A stretch of DNA of 64,000 nucleotides from Serratia marcescens (GTDB lineage: Bacteria > Pseudomonadota > Gammaproteobacteria > Enterobacterales > Enterobacteriaceae). The notes under the pieces are model-generated. The model did not search any database, was not told the origin of the DNA, and saw nothing but the letters and a program-made list of their open reading frames with translations. Below, one piece after another: positions 1 to 8,892 of this stretch (positions are counted from its first letter, which is position 1; every line of letters begins with the position of its first letter). The position numbers and the translations under genes were made by a program. The DNA is taken from NCBI GenBank assembly GCA_015548865.1, contig JADMXW010000003.1, positions 186,001-250,000 on the forward strand. The letters run 5' to 3'.

Positions 1-553
1 TCATAAAGCATATAACGATCAATTTATTATTTTCAATAGATTACATCTATTATTTTTTATTATTTGATCGTCCTACACGATCAAATAGCATAAAGATACT
101 GCTTATTCAGCCGATAGTGTGCAGAGTAATACGGGTATATTTTGATCCATAAGATGCCTTTTGATCATTTGATCCACAGATACGTTAAAATTTTAGTACA
201 TATGTAAAAAAATGAGAGTGGTGCGAAGCGGCTGACGCGGTACTGGTTTACAGGAAATTCTGGCGTTTTACTTCTACAATTAAACAGGGGTTTGACGTTG
301 CTGGCGTCAGCCTGATCGTTTGAGATCAAAACACAACATCGCACTGCTTGAACACCACGCTAATGGAAGTACAAGATATTTTATCTAATTGTTTTTATTG
401 ATTAATTACGGTTTGCGGTTCCGAGCAATATTGAGAGTTAGCCGAGTGCTTTTCGATCCTGTAGGCGAGTATCACGGATCTAAAGGTGTTAGGACGACTA
501 AACCTCAGTATGTTCGTGGAGTTATCTTGTCATAGCATGAAGCAGAGGAAACG
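1..553. other. AT-rich intergenic region with repeated TTGATC motifs
   Basis: No convincing gene is visible. The stretch is AT-rich and carries repeated GATCAA/TTGATC heptamer-like motifs near positions 17, 64, 78, 142, 161, 169 and 324, plus a 10-bp perfect hairpin listed separately. It lies directly upstream of the PAS-like gene and probably holds its promoter and regulatory sites, which is inference. Confidence 0.5.
61..87. promoter_or_regulatory. Perfect 10-bp inverted repeat
   Basis: The arms TATTTGATCG (61-70) and CGATCAAATA (78-87) are perfectly complementary around a 7-nt loop. There is no downstream T-run on the plus strand, so an operator is as likely as a terminator. The arm contains the TTGATC motif that recurs across the first 330 bp. 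Confidence 0.45.
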
Positions 554-952
554 ATGAGTCTGATATTTGGACAAAATGAGATCATAAACATGCTGAGCAA
601 ACCTGTACAAAATGACAGGCGTGCAGTCGCCGTTATTGATGATAAATGCAAGGTTCTCTGTGCTAATTCTGCATTTAATGCCCACTTTGGGCTACATTCT
701 GAGGCGAAAAACCCAGTATCAATTGATGACGTCTTGCCCCTTAGCGTAAAGTTTGCCTACCACGACTTTCTGACTAACAGTAACGTTATGAGCACGCGCG
801 TAGTGTCAGATCTTTTGTCGGATGGTTTCACGAAAAAGCAACTGGGCACGCTTTCTTTTTCAAAGCTGAATGTTGAGAACCGTGTGTTTTCTCTGATGAT
901 CTTGAATCAAGAGATCAACGAAGCAGCTCCTGCCATTAACCTTGTATCTTAG
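554..952 (+). CDS. Small orphan PAS-like domain protein
   Basis: The 132-aa product has the look of a single PAS fold. Residues about 22-50 (AVAVIDDKCKVLCANSAFN and onward) fit the first strands and helix of a PAS domain, and the strands LGTLSFSKL and RVFSLMIL close the sheet. No output domain (kinase, GGDEF, HTH) is attached and no membrane segment is seen. PAS domains sense small ligands or redox state and mediate protein-protein contacts, so a partner protein encoded elsewhere is expected. The start ATG has an AGAGGAAAC ribosome-binding site. The gene stands alone: the next gene begins 306 bp downstream. The family is assigned by fold impression only and the function is unknown. Confidence 0.7.
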   Translation: MSLIFGQNEIINMLSKPVQNDRRAVAVIDDKCKVLCANSAFNAHFGLHSEAKNPVSIDDVLPLSVKFAYHDFLTNSNVMSTRVVSDLLSDGFTKKQLGTLSFSKLNVENRVFSLMILNQEINEAAPAINLVS

Positions 953-1258
953 GGAAATAAAACAAGGATGTTCGAGAAATTATTAACATTACGGAATTAT
1001 TGTTTTCTAAACACAATATAAGCTACGTCTATTCTGGCGTAGCGAGTGTTATTAACGCATCTTAACACAAATTATTGCCCGTTTATTTTTCCTCACCCGA
1101 TAGTCCCCATCGTATAGCATCCGTTATCTACCAATGAATATGACGGTATTGTGTCCCTGATACGCAATACGCGTTTTTTTTCTTTTTCCGGTTCCCCTTT
1201 TGATGACGTCCATTGGCATACCTATTAACAGCAATGAAAAACTGACAGGGGTATAAAA
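953..1258. other. Intergenic region upstream of TonB receptor
   Basis: AT-rich and without a supported gene. It has a small hairpin near 1023-1042 (CTACG/CGTAG arms) and should contain the promoter of the receptor gene. I could not recognise a clear Fur box or FecI-type promoter here. Confidence 0.4.
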
Positions 1259-3607
1259 ATGAAACCATGGCGAGCAGGGCCGGTAACGCTTGCGCTGAGA
1301 GTGGCTATTTGGGGTATTGCGCTGGGGAGCGCTGCATCAATCACGACTGTTTCGGCAGCGACACAGGAATTTTATGTAACAGCCGGAAATCTGGCTCAGG
1401 CATTAAACCAATTGGCGCAGCAATCTGGCGTTCTGTTGTCTTACGATCCGACGTTGACTGAGGGTAAACAGAGCAGCGGATTGCAAGGATACTACGAGGT
1501 AGAGCAAGGGTTTGCGCAGCTGTTGGCTAACACTGGTCTGCGTGCCGAGCGCCATGCTGATGGCAGCATTTCTGTTGTGGCACAGCCCGCGGCGCAGGCA
1601 ATGCCCGCAGTGCCTGCGCGTAACGACCAGATCGTTGTCACTGCACCGCCAAATACAGCGTTAAAGCTGGATGTTCCGGTATCGGAAACGCCGCGTGCGA
1701 TGTCCGTAGTTACACAGCAGCAGATGGAAGAACGTGGTGCGAAAAAGGTCGATCAAGCACTGCGCTATAGTCCTGGGGTATTGGCTTCTTATTATGGACC
1801 GGATAACAAAGCGGAGTGGCTCTCCATCCGTGGTTTCAAAGATCAGTCACGCTTCCAGAATGGACTGGCCGCCATTAATGAAAACGCTTATTTCGTTCAG
1901 CAATTTGAAGCCTTTGGTGTGGAACGGGTTGAAATTCTGAAAGGGCCCGCCTCTGTGTTGTATGGGCAAAACCCGCCAGGAGGCTTGGTCAACATGATTT
2001 CCAAGCGCCCAACGCGCTTACCGCAGGGACAAATTTCGCTGGATTATGGCTCCAATGATTACCGTCAATTGGGCATCGATAGTGCTGGCCCGTTAAATGA
2101 CGATGGAACTGTGCTCTATCGCGTGGTGGGATTAGCACGCGGTACCTCGGGTGAAATGGATCATGCCAAGAGCGATCGTTTCTATCTGGCACCCAGCATG
2201 ACGTTCCTGATGGGGGATGACACCGAACTGACAGTATTGGCAAGCTACATGGACACGCATTCTGATGTCACCAGCGGTTTTAAACTGCCGTATGGCACGC
2301 TGCACAATACACCGTTTGGGAAAGTGGGTTACAGAACATCGTTGGGTGAACCTGGGCTCGATCGCAACAATACCCGCCAATTTACGTTGGGCTATGAGTT
2401 CACCCACCGTATTAACGATACCTGGACATTCCACCAGAACGCCAATTACAACTATCTGAATATGGATCTGCGTACTGCCTATGCTTCCTATCAGGTTAGT
2501 GAGCGTGAAGCTCAGCGAGGTATGGTTTACCGAGACGGTTTTGCACAAAACTGGGCGACAGATAATCGTATGGTAGGGGAGTGGCAATGGGGAGACGTGG
2601 AAAACACGTTGCTGTTGGGGGTTGATTATCGTCGTGCCAACTCACAAAGCCGTGATGGTGATTTCTACGGTATTGGCGCCATTGATATGTTTAACCCGGT
2701 ATATGGCAATGCCGTTCTGCCGCTCAATGACTTGTATTCTCATCGCACTGGACGCCACCAAATCGGTTACTACGTTCAGAACCAGTTCCGCTATGACGAT
2801 CGCTGGATTGCCTTGATCGGTGGCCGTTACGATAAGGCAAAATCACGCGATCAGAATCTGACCAGCGGCACTGATACCCGTAAGGATGACGACAAGTTTA
2901 CTAAAACTGCTGGATTGATGTATCTGTTTGATAACGGCGTTTCACCTTATATCAGCTATGCAGAATCCTTTATGCCGGTTGCTGGTGTCGATGGCAGAAA
3001 CAACCCCTACAAACCGTCAACGGGCAAGCAGACTGAAGTTGGGATGAAGTATACGCCACACGGTTTTAACGGCTATGCAACTGTCGCCCTGTATAATTTG
3101 GTTCAGGATAACGTGCCGACCACCGATCCTCTGCACCCTAGTATTTCGACGCAAACTGGTCAGGTTCGCTCTCGTGGTGTTGAGTTGGAAATGAGTGGTG
3201 AGGTGGCCCGTGGCCTGACGGTGTTGGTCAACTATAACTATGGAAAAGTTGAAACCACCAAATCGCTTAATCAGGCCGAAGTGGGCAAACGCTTTGTTGA
3301 GCAGCCATTACAGCAAGCGTCCGGTTGGGTGAATTATGCGTTTCAGGGGACGCTCTCCGGCTTATCCGTGGGGACCGGAGTGCGTTATGTTGGCAGTTCA
3401 TATGGTGACTCAACGGAAAGTCCTGATCTGAAAGCCCCGGCGTATACCTTGTGGGATGCGATGATTGCCTATGACTTCACCAAAGATTGGCGCTTGCAGG
3501 TTAATGCGACCAACCTCAGCAACCGTGAATATGTCAGTGTGTGCAATTACTGGTGTTATTACGGTGAAGGTCGCGTTTTCAATGCTAATCTGAGCTATCG
3601 CTGGTGA
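1259..3607 (+). CDS. TonB-dependent siderophore receptor with STN signalling domain
   Basis: The 782-aa outer-membrane receptor imports ferric siderophores using TonB energy. A signal peptide occupies residues 1-34. It is followed by an STN (secretin/TonB short N-terminal) domain at about 36-105, which in known transducers contacts the FecR-type protein in the periplasm. Next come the plug (about 120-250, with VEILKGPASVLYGQNPPGG) and a beta barrel ending in the terminal aromatic, SYRW. Cysteines near the C-terminus (SVCNYWCYYG) resemble those of hydroxamate receptors of the FhuA/FoxA type, so a hydroxamate ligand is plausible but unproven. The start has an AGGGG site 8 nt upstream. The neighbouring ECF sigma and FecR-like genes fit a cell-surface-signalling circuit in which the receptor switches on its own transcription. 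Confidence 0.93.
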   Translation: MKPWRAGPVTLALRVAIWGIALGSAASITTVSAATQEFYVTAGNLAQALNQLAQQSGVLLSYDPTLTEGKQSSGLQGYYEVEQGFAQLLANTGLRAERHADGSISVVAQPAAQAMPAVPARNDQIVVTAPPNTALKLDVPVSETPRAMSVVTQQQMEERGAKKVDQALRYSPGVLASYYGPDNKAEWLSIRGFKDQSRFQNGLAAINENAYFVQQFEAFGVERVEILKGPASVLYGQNPPGGLVNMISKRPTRLPQGQISLDYGSNDYRQLGIDSAGPLNDDGTVLYRVVGLARGTSGEMDHAKSDRFYLAPSMTFLMGDDTELTVLASYMDTHSDVTSGFKLPYGTLHNTPFGKVGYRTSLGEPGLDRNNTRQFTLGYEFTHRINDTWTFHQNANYNYLNMDLRTAYASYQVSEREAQRGMVYRDGFAQNWATDNRMVGEWQWGDVENTLLLGVDYRRANSQSRDGDFYGIGAIDMFNPVYGNAVLPLNDLYSHRTGRHQIGYYVQNQFRYDDRWIALIGGRYDKAKSRDQNLTSGTDTRKDDDKFTKTAGLMYLFDNGVSPYISYAESFMPVAGVDGRNNPYKPSTGKQTEVGMKYTPHGFNGYATVALYNLVQDNVPTTDPLHPSISTQTGQVRSRGVELEMSGEVARGLTVLVNYNYGKVETTKSLNQAEVGKRFVEQPLQQASGWVNYAFQGTLSGLSVGTGVRYVGSSYGDSTESPDLKAPAYTLWDAMIAYDFTKDWRLQVNATNLSNREYVSVCNYWCYYGEGRVFNANLSYRW

Positions 3608-3624
3608 TCATTTCACCTTAGGCA

Positions 3625-3652
3625 TCAAGCCCTGCCTGTCAGCAGGGCTTGA
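3625..3652 (+). terminator. Hairpin terminator after receptor gene
   Basis: An 11-bp perfect stem (TCAAGCCCTGC with GCAGGGCTTGA) and a 6-nt loop lie 18 bp after the receptor stop codon. The following T-run is short, so termination efficiency is uncertain. Confidence 0.65.
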
Positions 3653-3700
3653 GTTTACTGATAAACCCACCTAAAACAGTCATTTTCGCTCACTTCCGTT

Positions 3701-3780
3701 ATTCCCGTGCAGACGGGAATCTCTTGCAGGTAAAACACATTTCTTCTGGCAGAGATCCCCGACTTTTGTAGAGGATGGCG
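3701..3780. repeat. 80-bp dispersed repeat, copy A
   Basis: This segment aligns without gaps to 13190-13269 with 64 of 80 positions identical. It opens with a hairpin (ATTCCCG...CGGGAAT) and ends with GAGGATGGCG. Both copies lie in intergenic DNA. A 25-bp part of the same element is present at 19328-19352. Confidence 0.8.
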
Positions 3781-3810
3781 AGGGCGAAAGTGATTGACTT
3801 TATGTTTAAT

Positions 3811-3829
3811 GATAATGAAAATCATTTCA
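3811..3829. promoter_or_regulatory. Fur box upstream of ECF sigma gene
   Basis: The 19 bases GATAATGAAAATCATTTCA match 15 of 19 positions of the Fur consensus GATAATGATAATCATTATC. They lie 24 bp before the sigma-factor start, so iron-dependent repression of the sigma and FecR-like genes is expected. Confidence 0.8.
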
Positions 3830-3852
3830 TCATCATTAAATGAGACACAACG

Positions 3853-4377
3853 GTGAACGGTAACGCGGCTACCTATGCTGACTCCGTCGAATCCTCGGCG
3901 GTAGAGCGAATTTATCACGAGCATCATGTCTGGTTACAGGCGTGGCTGCGTCGGCGTTTGGGATGCTCACAGCAAGCGGCCGATCTGGCTCAAGATACGT
4001 TCGTGCGTTTGGTCAGTACGCAGCAAGCCACACAACTGCGTGAACCCCGCGCTTGGTTGACCACCGTCGCCCACGGTCTGGTGGTGAATTTCTGGCGGCG
4101 GCGTGATATTGAGAATGCCTATTTGCAGGTGCTGGCGGAACAGCAGCTTGAGGTGGAGCCTTCTTTGGAGCAGCATGCGATTATTATTGACACCCTGTTG
4201 GAAATCGATCGGATGCTCAGTACGTTGTCTGCTAAAGCAAAACAGGCGTTTCTTTGGGTACATCTTGATGGGTTGACTTACCTGCAGGTGGCCGATCTCC
4301 TCGGCGTTTCTGACCGTATGGTGAAAAAATATATGGCACAGGCAATGTTCGCCTGCCTGACCTGCCAGGAACGCTAA
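3853..4377 (+). CDS. FecI-like ECF sigma factor
   Basis: The 174-aa protein has sigma-70 region 2 at about residues 18-85 (AADLAQDTFVRLV, REPRAWLTTVAHGLVVNFWRR) and region 4 at about 115-170 (LSAKAKQAFLWVHLDGLTYL and the VADLLGVSDRMVKKYM HTH). It matches the iron-starvation FecI/PvdS group, which directs RNA polymerase to receptor promoters after release by FecR. The start is a GTG; no in-frame ATG is suitable nearby, and a Fur-like site lies just upstream. The FecR-like gene begins 8 bp downstream. The sigma gene here follows the receptor gene rather than preceding it as in fecIRABCDE. Confidence 0.92.
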   Translation: MNGNAATYADSVESSAVERIYHEHHVWLQAWLRRRLGCSQQAADLAQDTFVRLVSTQQATQLREPRAWLTTVAHGLVVNFWRRRDIENAYLQVLAEQQLEVEPSLEQHAIIIDTLLEIDRMLSTLSAKAKQAFLWVHLDGLTYLQVADLLGVSDRMVKKYMAQAMFACLTCQER

Positions 4378-4385
4378 TTCCCGCC

Positions 4386-5321
4386 ATGCGAGCTGACGAT
4401 ATTCCCCAAGATGTGTTTTACGATGCTGCTGAATGGTATGCCATTCTCTATGCGGATGATTGTACTGCGAATGATCGTCATGCCTGGCAGCAATGGCTTA
4501 ACAGCCATCCGTTGCACCAGCAGGCGTGGCAACGTGTTGAACAGATTCATACCCATTTCCATTCCGTCGATAAAACGGTGGCTTCCCGTGTATTGAGCCG
4601 CCGGGGAACTGAACGGCGCCACCTGTTAAAGCTGTTGGCGTTGATGACATTGTTAGGCGGCGGTGCCTATAGTGTTCCCTGGGAAACCTATGCTGCAGAT
4701 TACCGTACCGCCAGAGGAGAAAACCGTCGCTGGGTGTTGGCTGAGGGGCTAACGTTAAGCCTTAACACCGATTCAGCTCTCAAGCGCTACGATCAGAATG
4801 GGAATATTGCCTCGCTGCGGCTGTTGAAAGGGGAGTGCCTGCTGGAAAGTAGAGCGCCTTACCCGTTACAATTTTCCACGCCACAGGGTGTACTGACGCT
4901 GAATTCACCTTGCCGGTTTGATGTGCGCTGCGATGAACGTGAAAGTACGCTGGCGGTATTTCAAGGTGAAGTATTGCTCCGCCCTGTGAAGCAATCACAT
5001 ACGACCGTGCGCGTTACCGACGGGCAACAAGTTACCTTTACTGATGCCGTGAGTCAGGCTCCACAACCGGTAGAAGGCTTCCGTCAAAGCTGGCTGGACG
5101 GTGTGTTGCTGGCAGACAATATGCGACTGGATACCTTGATGCGTGAATATGCGCGCTATCGCAACGGCTACTTTCCTCTGGATAACAAGGCGGCGGCTTT
5201 GCGTATTTCCGGCGTATTTCCTTTACAAGACGATGACCGTTTTTTCAGCGCGCTGACCCGAACCCTTCCCATTATCGTCGAACGACGTTTTTCCTGGTGG
5301 ATTACCCTGCGCGCCCGCTAA
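4386..5321 (+). CDS. FecR-like anti-sigma regulator
   Basis: The 311-aa inner-membrane protein has a cytoplasmic DUF4880-type N-terminus (about 10-55, with FYDAAEWYAILYADDC) that binds the sigma factor. A membrane segment follows at about 79-95, then the periplasmic FecR domain (about 105-205, YRTARGENRRWVLAEGLTLS and onward) and a C-terminal STN-contacting region (about 235-300, LDTLMREYARYR). In known systems it holds the sigma factor inactive until the loaded receptor's STN domain signals. It starts 8 bp after the sigma gene and they surely form one operon. Confidence 0.92.
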   Translation: MRADDIPQDVFYDAAEWYAILYADDCTANDRHAWQQWLNSHPLHQQAWQRVEQIHTHFHSVDKTVASRVLSRRGTERRHLLKLLALMTLLGGGAYSVPWETYAADYRTARGENRRWVLAEGLTLSLNTDSALKRYDQNGNIASLRLLKGECLLESRAPYPLQFSTPQGVLTLNSPCRFDVRCDERESTLAVFQGEVLLRPVKQSHTTVRVTDGQQVTFTDAVSQAPQPVEGFRQSWLDGVLLADNMRLDTLMREYARYRNGYFPLDNKAAALRISGVFPLQDDDRFFSALTRTLPIIVERRFSWWITLRAR

Positions 5322-5514
5322 TCCCTTCTGGTTTTTCATGCTAAAAACGCTAAGAATAGGACGGGGTAAAAGCAGATTCATTACTGGGCTTGTTTTCAAG
5401 CGATTTCCCTCATGCCGCTTTTCTCATGTGAAGAGAAGAGTGCTAAACCGAGTGCTATTCTTGGTGTCATAGGTACGCTGGCAGGCCCGATCATTACGCA
5501 TACAGGATGTCGTC

Positions 5515-6525
5515 ATGCAGTTATTGAATTTAAAGCAGGCCAGGTGGCTGAGTCTGTGTTTCATGTTTGGGGGATTGCTGCTGCTGTTGTCACTACGGCT
5601 GTTAACGTGCTTTGTCGCCGGTTTTTTGGTGTATGAAATCGTCAATTTGCTGACACCTCATTTTCAAAAAATTATCAGTGGCAAACGTGCGCGCTGGGTG
5701 GTAGTGGCGATCATCAGTACGCTGGTGGTGAGTGTGCTAAGCCTGCTTTTTGGCAGCCTGACTGGGATCGTGATGCAGGAGATGCGCGACACGTCGGCGT
5801 TTAATACGCGTATTGGCTTGATTCTCAATGATGTACAGCGGCATATCATGGTTTATTTGCCGGGTTATTTGCCCGTCAGTGTAGAAGAGTTACAGCACGA
5901 GTTTATGCGTTGGGTGCAGGAACATATCGTGATGTTGCAAACCATGGGTAAAGATTTTCTGCACGGTTTTGTCACCATGTTGATTGGTATGGTCTTGGGG
6001 GCGATTGTTTCGTTGTACAACGTGCAAGAGGATACGGAAAAACCGCTGCTGAAGTCAGAACTGATGCGACGTGTCTCGTTACTTTCTATGTCTTTTCGCA
6101 ATATCGTTTTTGCTCAGGTAAAAATCTCCTCGGTTAACACGATTCTCTCAGCCGTATTTATTTTGGGTGTCTTGCCCTGTTTTGGCGTGCATCTACCATT
6201 TGCCAAGACGCTGGTGGTGCTGACCTTCATCTTTGGCTTGATACCGGTGATTGGTAATCTGATATCCAACTCCATCGTGTTTATTTCCGGTTTGTCGATA
6301 TCCCTGCCAGTCGCGTTGGCGGCGCTGGTTTATCTAATGCTGATACATAAACTGGAATACTTCCTTAATGCACAGATTGTTGGCACCCGTATTAAGGCGC
6401 ACGCTTGGGAAATTTTGTTGGCAATGCTGGTGTTTGAAGCGGCGTTTGGCATTCCGGGCGTGATTGCTGCACCGATTTATTATGCCTACCTGAAAAGTGA
6501 ATTGAAGGAAGCAGCGCTGATTTGA
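5515..6525 (+). CDS. AI-2E/PerM-family membrane transporter
   Basis: The 336-aa protein has seven to eight hydrophobic segments in the order typical of the AI-2E transporter (UPF0118/PerM) family: two near the N-terminus, one after a soluble stretch rich in charged residues (about 90-150), then a cluster at 195-330. The motif FGLIPVIGNLI near residue 240 and the terminal AFGIPGVIAAPIYY are characteristic. Members export small molecules or act in ion tolerance and the real substrate is usually unknown; nothing here ties it to autoinducer-2. The chosen ATG has an AGGATG site. It lies 193 bp after the FecR-like gene and converges on the GPH transporter. Confidence 0.88.
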   Translation: MQLLNLKQARWLSLCFMFGGLLLLLSLRLLTCFVAGFLVYEIVNLLTPHFQKIISGKRARWVVVAIISTLVVSVLSLLFGSLTGIVMQEMRDTSAFNTRIGLILNDVQRHIMVYLPGYLPVSVEELQHEFMRWVQEHIVMLQTMGKDFLHGFVTMLIGMVLGAIVSLYNVQEDTEKPLLKSELMRRVSLLSMSFRNIVFAQVKISSVNTILSAVFILGVLPCFGVHLPFAKTLVVLTFIFGLIPVIGNLISNSIVFISGLSISLPVALAALVYLMLIHKLEYFLNAQIVGTRIKAHAWEILLAMLVFEAAFGIPGVIAAPIYYAYLKSELKEAALI

Positions 6526-6541
6526 GTCACATAAAGAATAA

Positions 6542-6567
6542 TGTCAGCCCGAGAATACGGGCTGACA
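6542..6567. terminator. Bidirectional terminator between convergent genes
   Basis: A perfect 10-bp stem (TGTCAGCCCG/CGGGCTGACA) with a 6-nt loop fills the 49-bp gap between the AI-2E-family gene and the minus-strand GPH transporter. Confidence 0.8.
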
Positions 6568-6574
6568 GAAAGGA

Positions 6575-8101
6575 TTAGCGTTCGGAAGTCGCAATCTGAG
6601 GTTCAGCGGCTTGCGGTTGTACGCCCAGTGGGTTATTCCCCCAGCACTGTTCATATTTCCAGCCAGTTAACTCTTCCGCGACGGCTCTGGCGTGCGCTGG
6701 CACATCGGCAATAGCGCCGCCGGCCTTGATACGCTCAATCTCTTCCAGCAGGATAGAGTGGTTTTCACGATCAAGTTTCATTTGCGTGGTGTAATAGATT
6801 GCCACCAGTGCCAGTCCGATAACGCCTAGCGAGAACACACCGACAATCGCCAGCACAGCGCTTTCAGGTTGTGCAGCATGACCTGAAACAAAACCGAATT
6901 GAGTCAGCGTCCACCCCATGGCAAATACAATCACTGAACGCACCATTTTGCCTGCGAAGGTCATTGCCCCTGCGTAGATCCCTTCACGGCGGCGGCCCGT
7001 GAGCACTTCATCCACATCGGCCAGGAAGGTGTAAACCGTCCATGGAATGTAATAGATACCGCCAGTACTCAACCCGAACACGGCTGTGATACCGAACAAC
7101 ACCGCGATAGTGGCCCCTTCAGACCAGTTGGTGAAGTAGAGTGCGGCGTAAGCGATGACGCTCACGATCACCACCATCAGCGCCAAACGGAATGGACGCG
7201 CAAAGCCCATTTTCACACAGATACCGATGAATGCGGCAGTGGATATAAGCTGCATGATGGAGCTGAAGCTGTTCAACTGCGAAACCAGCGCCGTGTTTTG
7301 CTTTAACCCGAACACAATGAAATAGGTAAAAGCAGAGGCAAATAACCATTCAGCGCCAAAACCGAAGAGATACATTCCCAGATGCTTGCGGAAAATACGC
7401 AAACGGAAGGTGGAAAGCATGTCCACGCTCAGTTTTTTCAGCGTCTGCCACAGGTTTGCGGTTTTTTCATGCACCAGTTCATTCAATGGGCGTTCCCAGG
7501 ACGTGGTGTACAGGGCAATCATTGCTGCACACATGATGAACCCATAGGTCAGGCCGGTATAAAAGAACGGTGTGGCAGAGTCTTTACCATAGATGGCGAT
7601 AAACTGGCCGGGGATAAAAGCAGCCAGAAAATTAGCCAGCTTGCCGAAAATCGCTTTAGAACCGGTCAATTTGGAGCGGATCTTGAAATCGTGCGTCATT
7701 TCGGTCGCCAGCGTTTCGTATGGCACCATAATCGAGGTGTAAATCAACTCAAACAACACATAGGTTGCCATGTAGTACCAGAAGCCGAAGCCGCTGACCC
7801 ACAGAAACGGATAGACCAACACCAGTGGCACACCCAGAAGAATAAAGAAACGGCGACGCCCAAACAGACGACCTAACCGAGTATTGTGAAAGTTATCACT
7901 GATATAACCCATCACCGGATTGCTGATGGCATCTATGATGCTGGCAACGGAGAAAATGGATGCTGCTTCAACCAGCGTAAGTCCACAAAAGGTGGTATAG
8001 AAATACATCAGCCATGCGCCGCTGATCGCCAGCGCGCCGCTGCCAAGCAGGTTTGCGCTGCCGTAGCAGAACGTGTGCTTAAAGGAGATAGGTTTACTCA
8101 T
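6575..8101 (-). CDS. GPH-family cation symporter, TogT-like
   Basis: The protein has twelve predicted membrane segments and the MelB/GPH signature region near the N-terminus (ISNPVMGYISDNF, then RLGRLFGRRRFFILLG). These transporters take up glycosides, pentosides or hexuronides with a cation. The overall sequence, including the C-terminal tail TGWKYEQCWGNN, recalls TogT, the oligogalacturonide transporter of Dickeya; that substrate is inference. I place the start at the ATG giving MSKPISFK, preceded by TAGGC. An upstream in-frame ATG at 8137 would add 12 residues but has a poorer site. A KdgR-like palindrome lies about 140 bp upstream, in keeping with pectin-catabolic control. Confidence 0.85.
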   Translation of the reverse strand: MSKPISFKHTFCYGSANLLGSGALAISGAWLMYFYTTFCGLTLVEAASIFSVASIIDAISNPVMGYISDNFHNTRLGRLFGRRRFFILLGVPLVLVYPFLWVSGFGFWYYMATYVLFELIYTSIMVPYETLATEMTHDFKIRSKLTGSKAIFGKLANFLAAFIPGQFIAIYGKDSATPFFYTGLTYGFIMCAAMIALYTTSWERPLNELVHEKTANLWQTLKKLSVDMLSTFRLRIFRKHLGMYLFGFGAEWLFASAFTYFIVFGLKQNTALVSQLNSFSSIMQLISTAAFIGICVKMGFARPFRLALMVVIVSVIAYAALYFTNWSEGATIAVLFGITAVFGLSTGGIYYIPWTVYTFLADVDEVLTGRRREGIYAGAMTFAGKMVRSVIVFAMGWTLTQFGFVSGHAAQPESAVLAIVGVFSLGVIGLALVAIYYTTQMKLDRENHSILLEEIERIKAGGAIADVPAHARAVAEELTGWKYEQCWGNNPLGVQPQAAEPQIATSER

Positions 8102-8667
8102 GATCATTTTGCCTACATTTTTAAAACAATATTTCATTTGGTGTGAACCGATATTCCTATCATTTGCTCTATTCCTATGAAAGTAAACTGACGATCACGC
8201 TTTTAGGGTGATTTAATGGCAATTTGTCAACTTGATCATGAAATAACATTTTTTAATTTGACCGTTATTTTTTGATATAATTTCTTATTTATAATCACGC
8301 AATGCGATAATTTATTATTGCAACACAATAAATTTTGTTTTTATCTCCTTCTGTTTGAAGAACTTCTGACGCTATTAACTGCTAAGAAAAAGGTGATCAT
8401 CATCATAAAAAAAGATGAATGCTGATAACTGGCATTTCATTGAGGAAAGCAGCCTTTTGCCTGCGTACTAGCAAGAAGTACGTATACTGGGAACCGTGAG
8501 CGGGAAAGGAAGAGAAAATGCATCTGTCGCAAATGCTACCGGTGTCGCAGTTGCTACCATGATCGCAATAGTTTTTACTCACAAACTGATACCATCAGAT
8601 GGCAGAATTCGTTGCTGTCTGGGAGCAACGGAAATAACACAGCCAATTAATTTAATTAAAAAACCCT
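8102..8667. other. Intergenic region between GPH transporter and HTH gene
   Basis: AT-rich and without a supported gene. It holds the promoter region of the transporter with a KdgR-like site (8239-8253) and that of the small HTH gene. The open frame 8496-8726 has no ribosome-binding site or family resemblance and is rejected. Confidence 0.5.
8239..8253. promoter_or_regulatory. Possible KdgR operator
   Basis: TGAAATAACATTTTT fits the palindromic KdgR consensus TGAAAYNNNRTTTCA except for the last two bases. It lies about 138 bp upstream of the TogT-like start. KdgR represses pectinolysis and oligogalacturonide-uptake genes in soft-rot bacteria. The match is in AT-rich DNA, so chance is a real possibility. 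Confidence 0.35.
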
Positions 8668-8877
8668 ATGCCAATAATAATAAATCTGGATGTGGTGCTG
8701 GCACAAAAGAAGATGCGATCGCGTGAACTGGCCCAACGTATCGGCATTACCGAACAAAATTTGTCGTTGTTAAAATCAGGTAAGGTGAAAAGTATTCGCT
8801 TTGCAACACTGGAAAAAATCTGTGACGTACTGGAATGCCAACCCGGCGACATTCTTGCCTGTCGCCGGAAAGAATAA
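8668..8877 (+). CDS. Small Cro/C1-type HTH regulator (YozG-like)
   Basis: The 69-aa protein is a single helix-turn-helix of the XRE/HTH_26 type. The recognition region RELAQRIGITEQNLSLLKSG (about 18-37) and the closing LEKICDVLECQPGDIL (about 48-63) are typical of YozG-like regulators. In many bacteria such genes sit next to a DUF2975 membrane protein; none is visible here. No strong Shine-Dalgarno precedes the ATG, but family members begin with the same I-I-I-N-L-D strand, which supports this start. It ends 15 bp before the end of the convergent dehydrogenase gene. Target genes are unknown. Confidence 0.88.
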   Translation: MPIIINLDVVLAQKKMRSRELAQRIGITEQNLSLLKSGKVKSIRFATLEKICDVLECQPGDILACRRKE

Positions 8878-8892
8878 GTATTCGAAGTAGTT

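Noticed and set aside
2132-2587. 151-codon antisense frame in the TonB receptor gene
   Set aside because: A shadow of the opposite strand; the receptor reading is unambiguous.
5412-5636. 74-codon frame before and overlapping the AI-2E-family gene
   Set aside because: Overlaps the true gene in another frame and lacks family features.
8496-8726. 76-codon open frame upstream of the small HTH gene
   Set aside because: No ribosome-binding site, odd composition, overlaps the well-supported HTH gene in another frame and does not resemble DUF2975.
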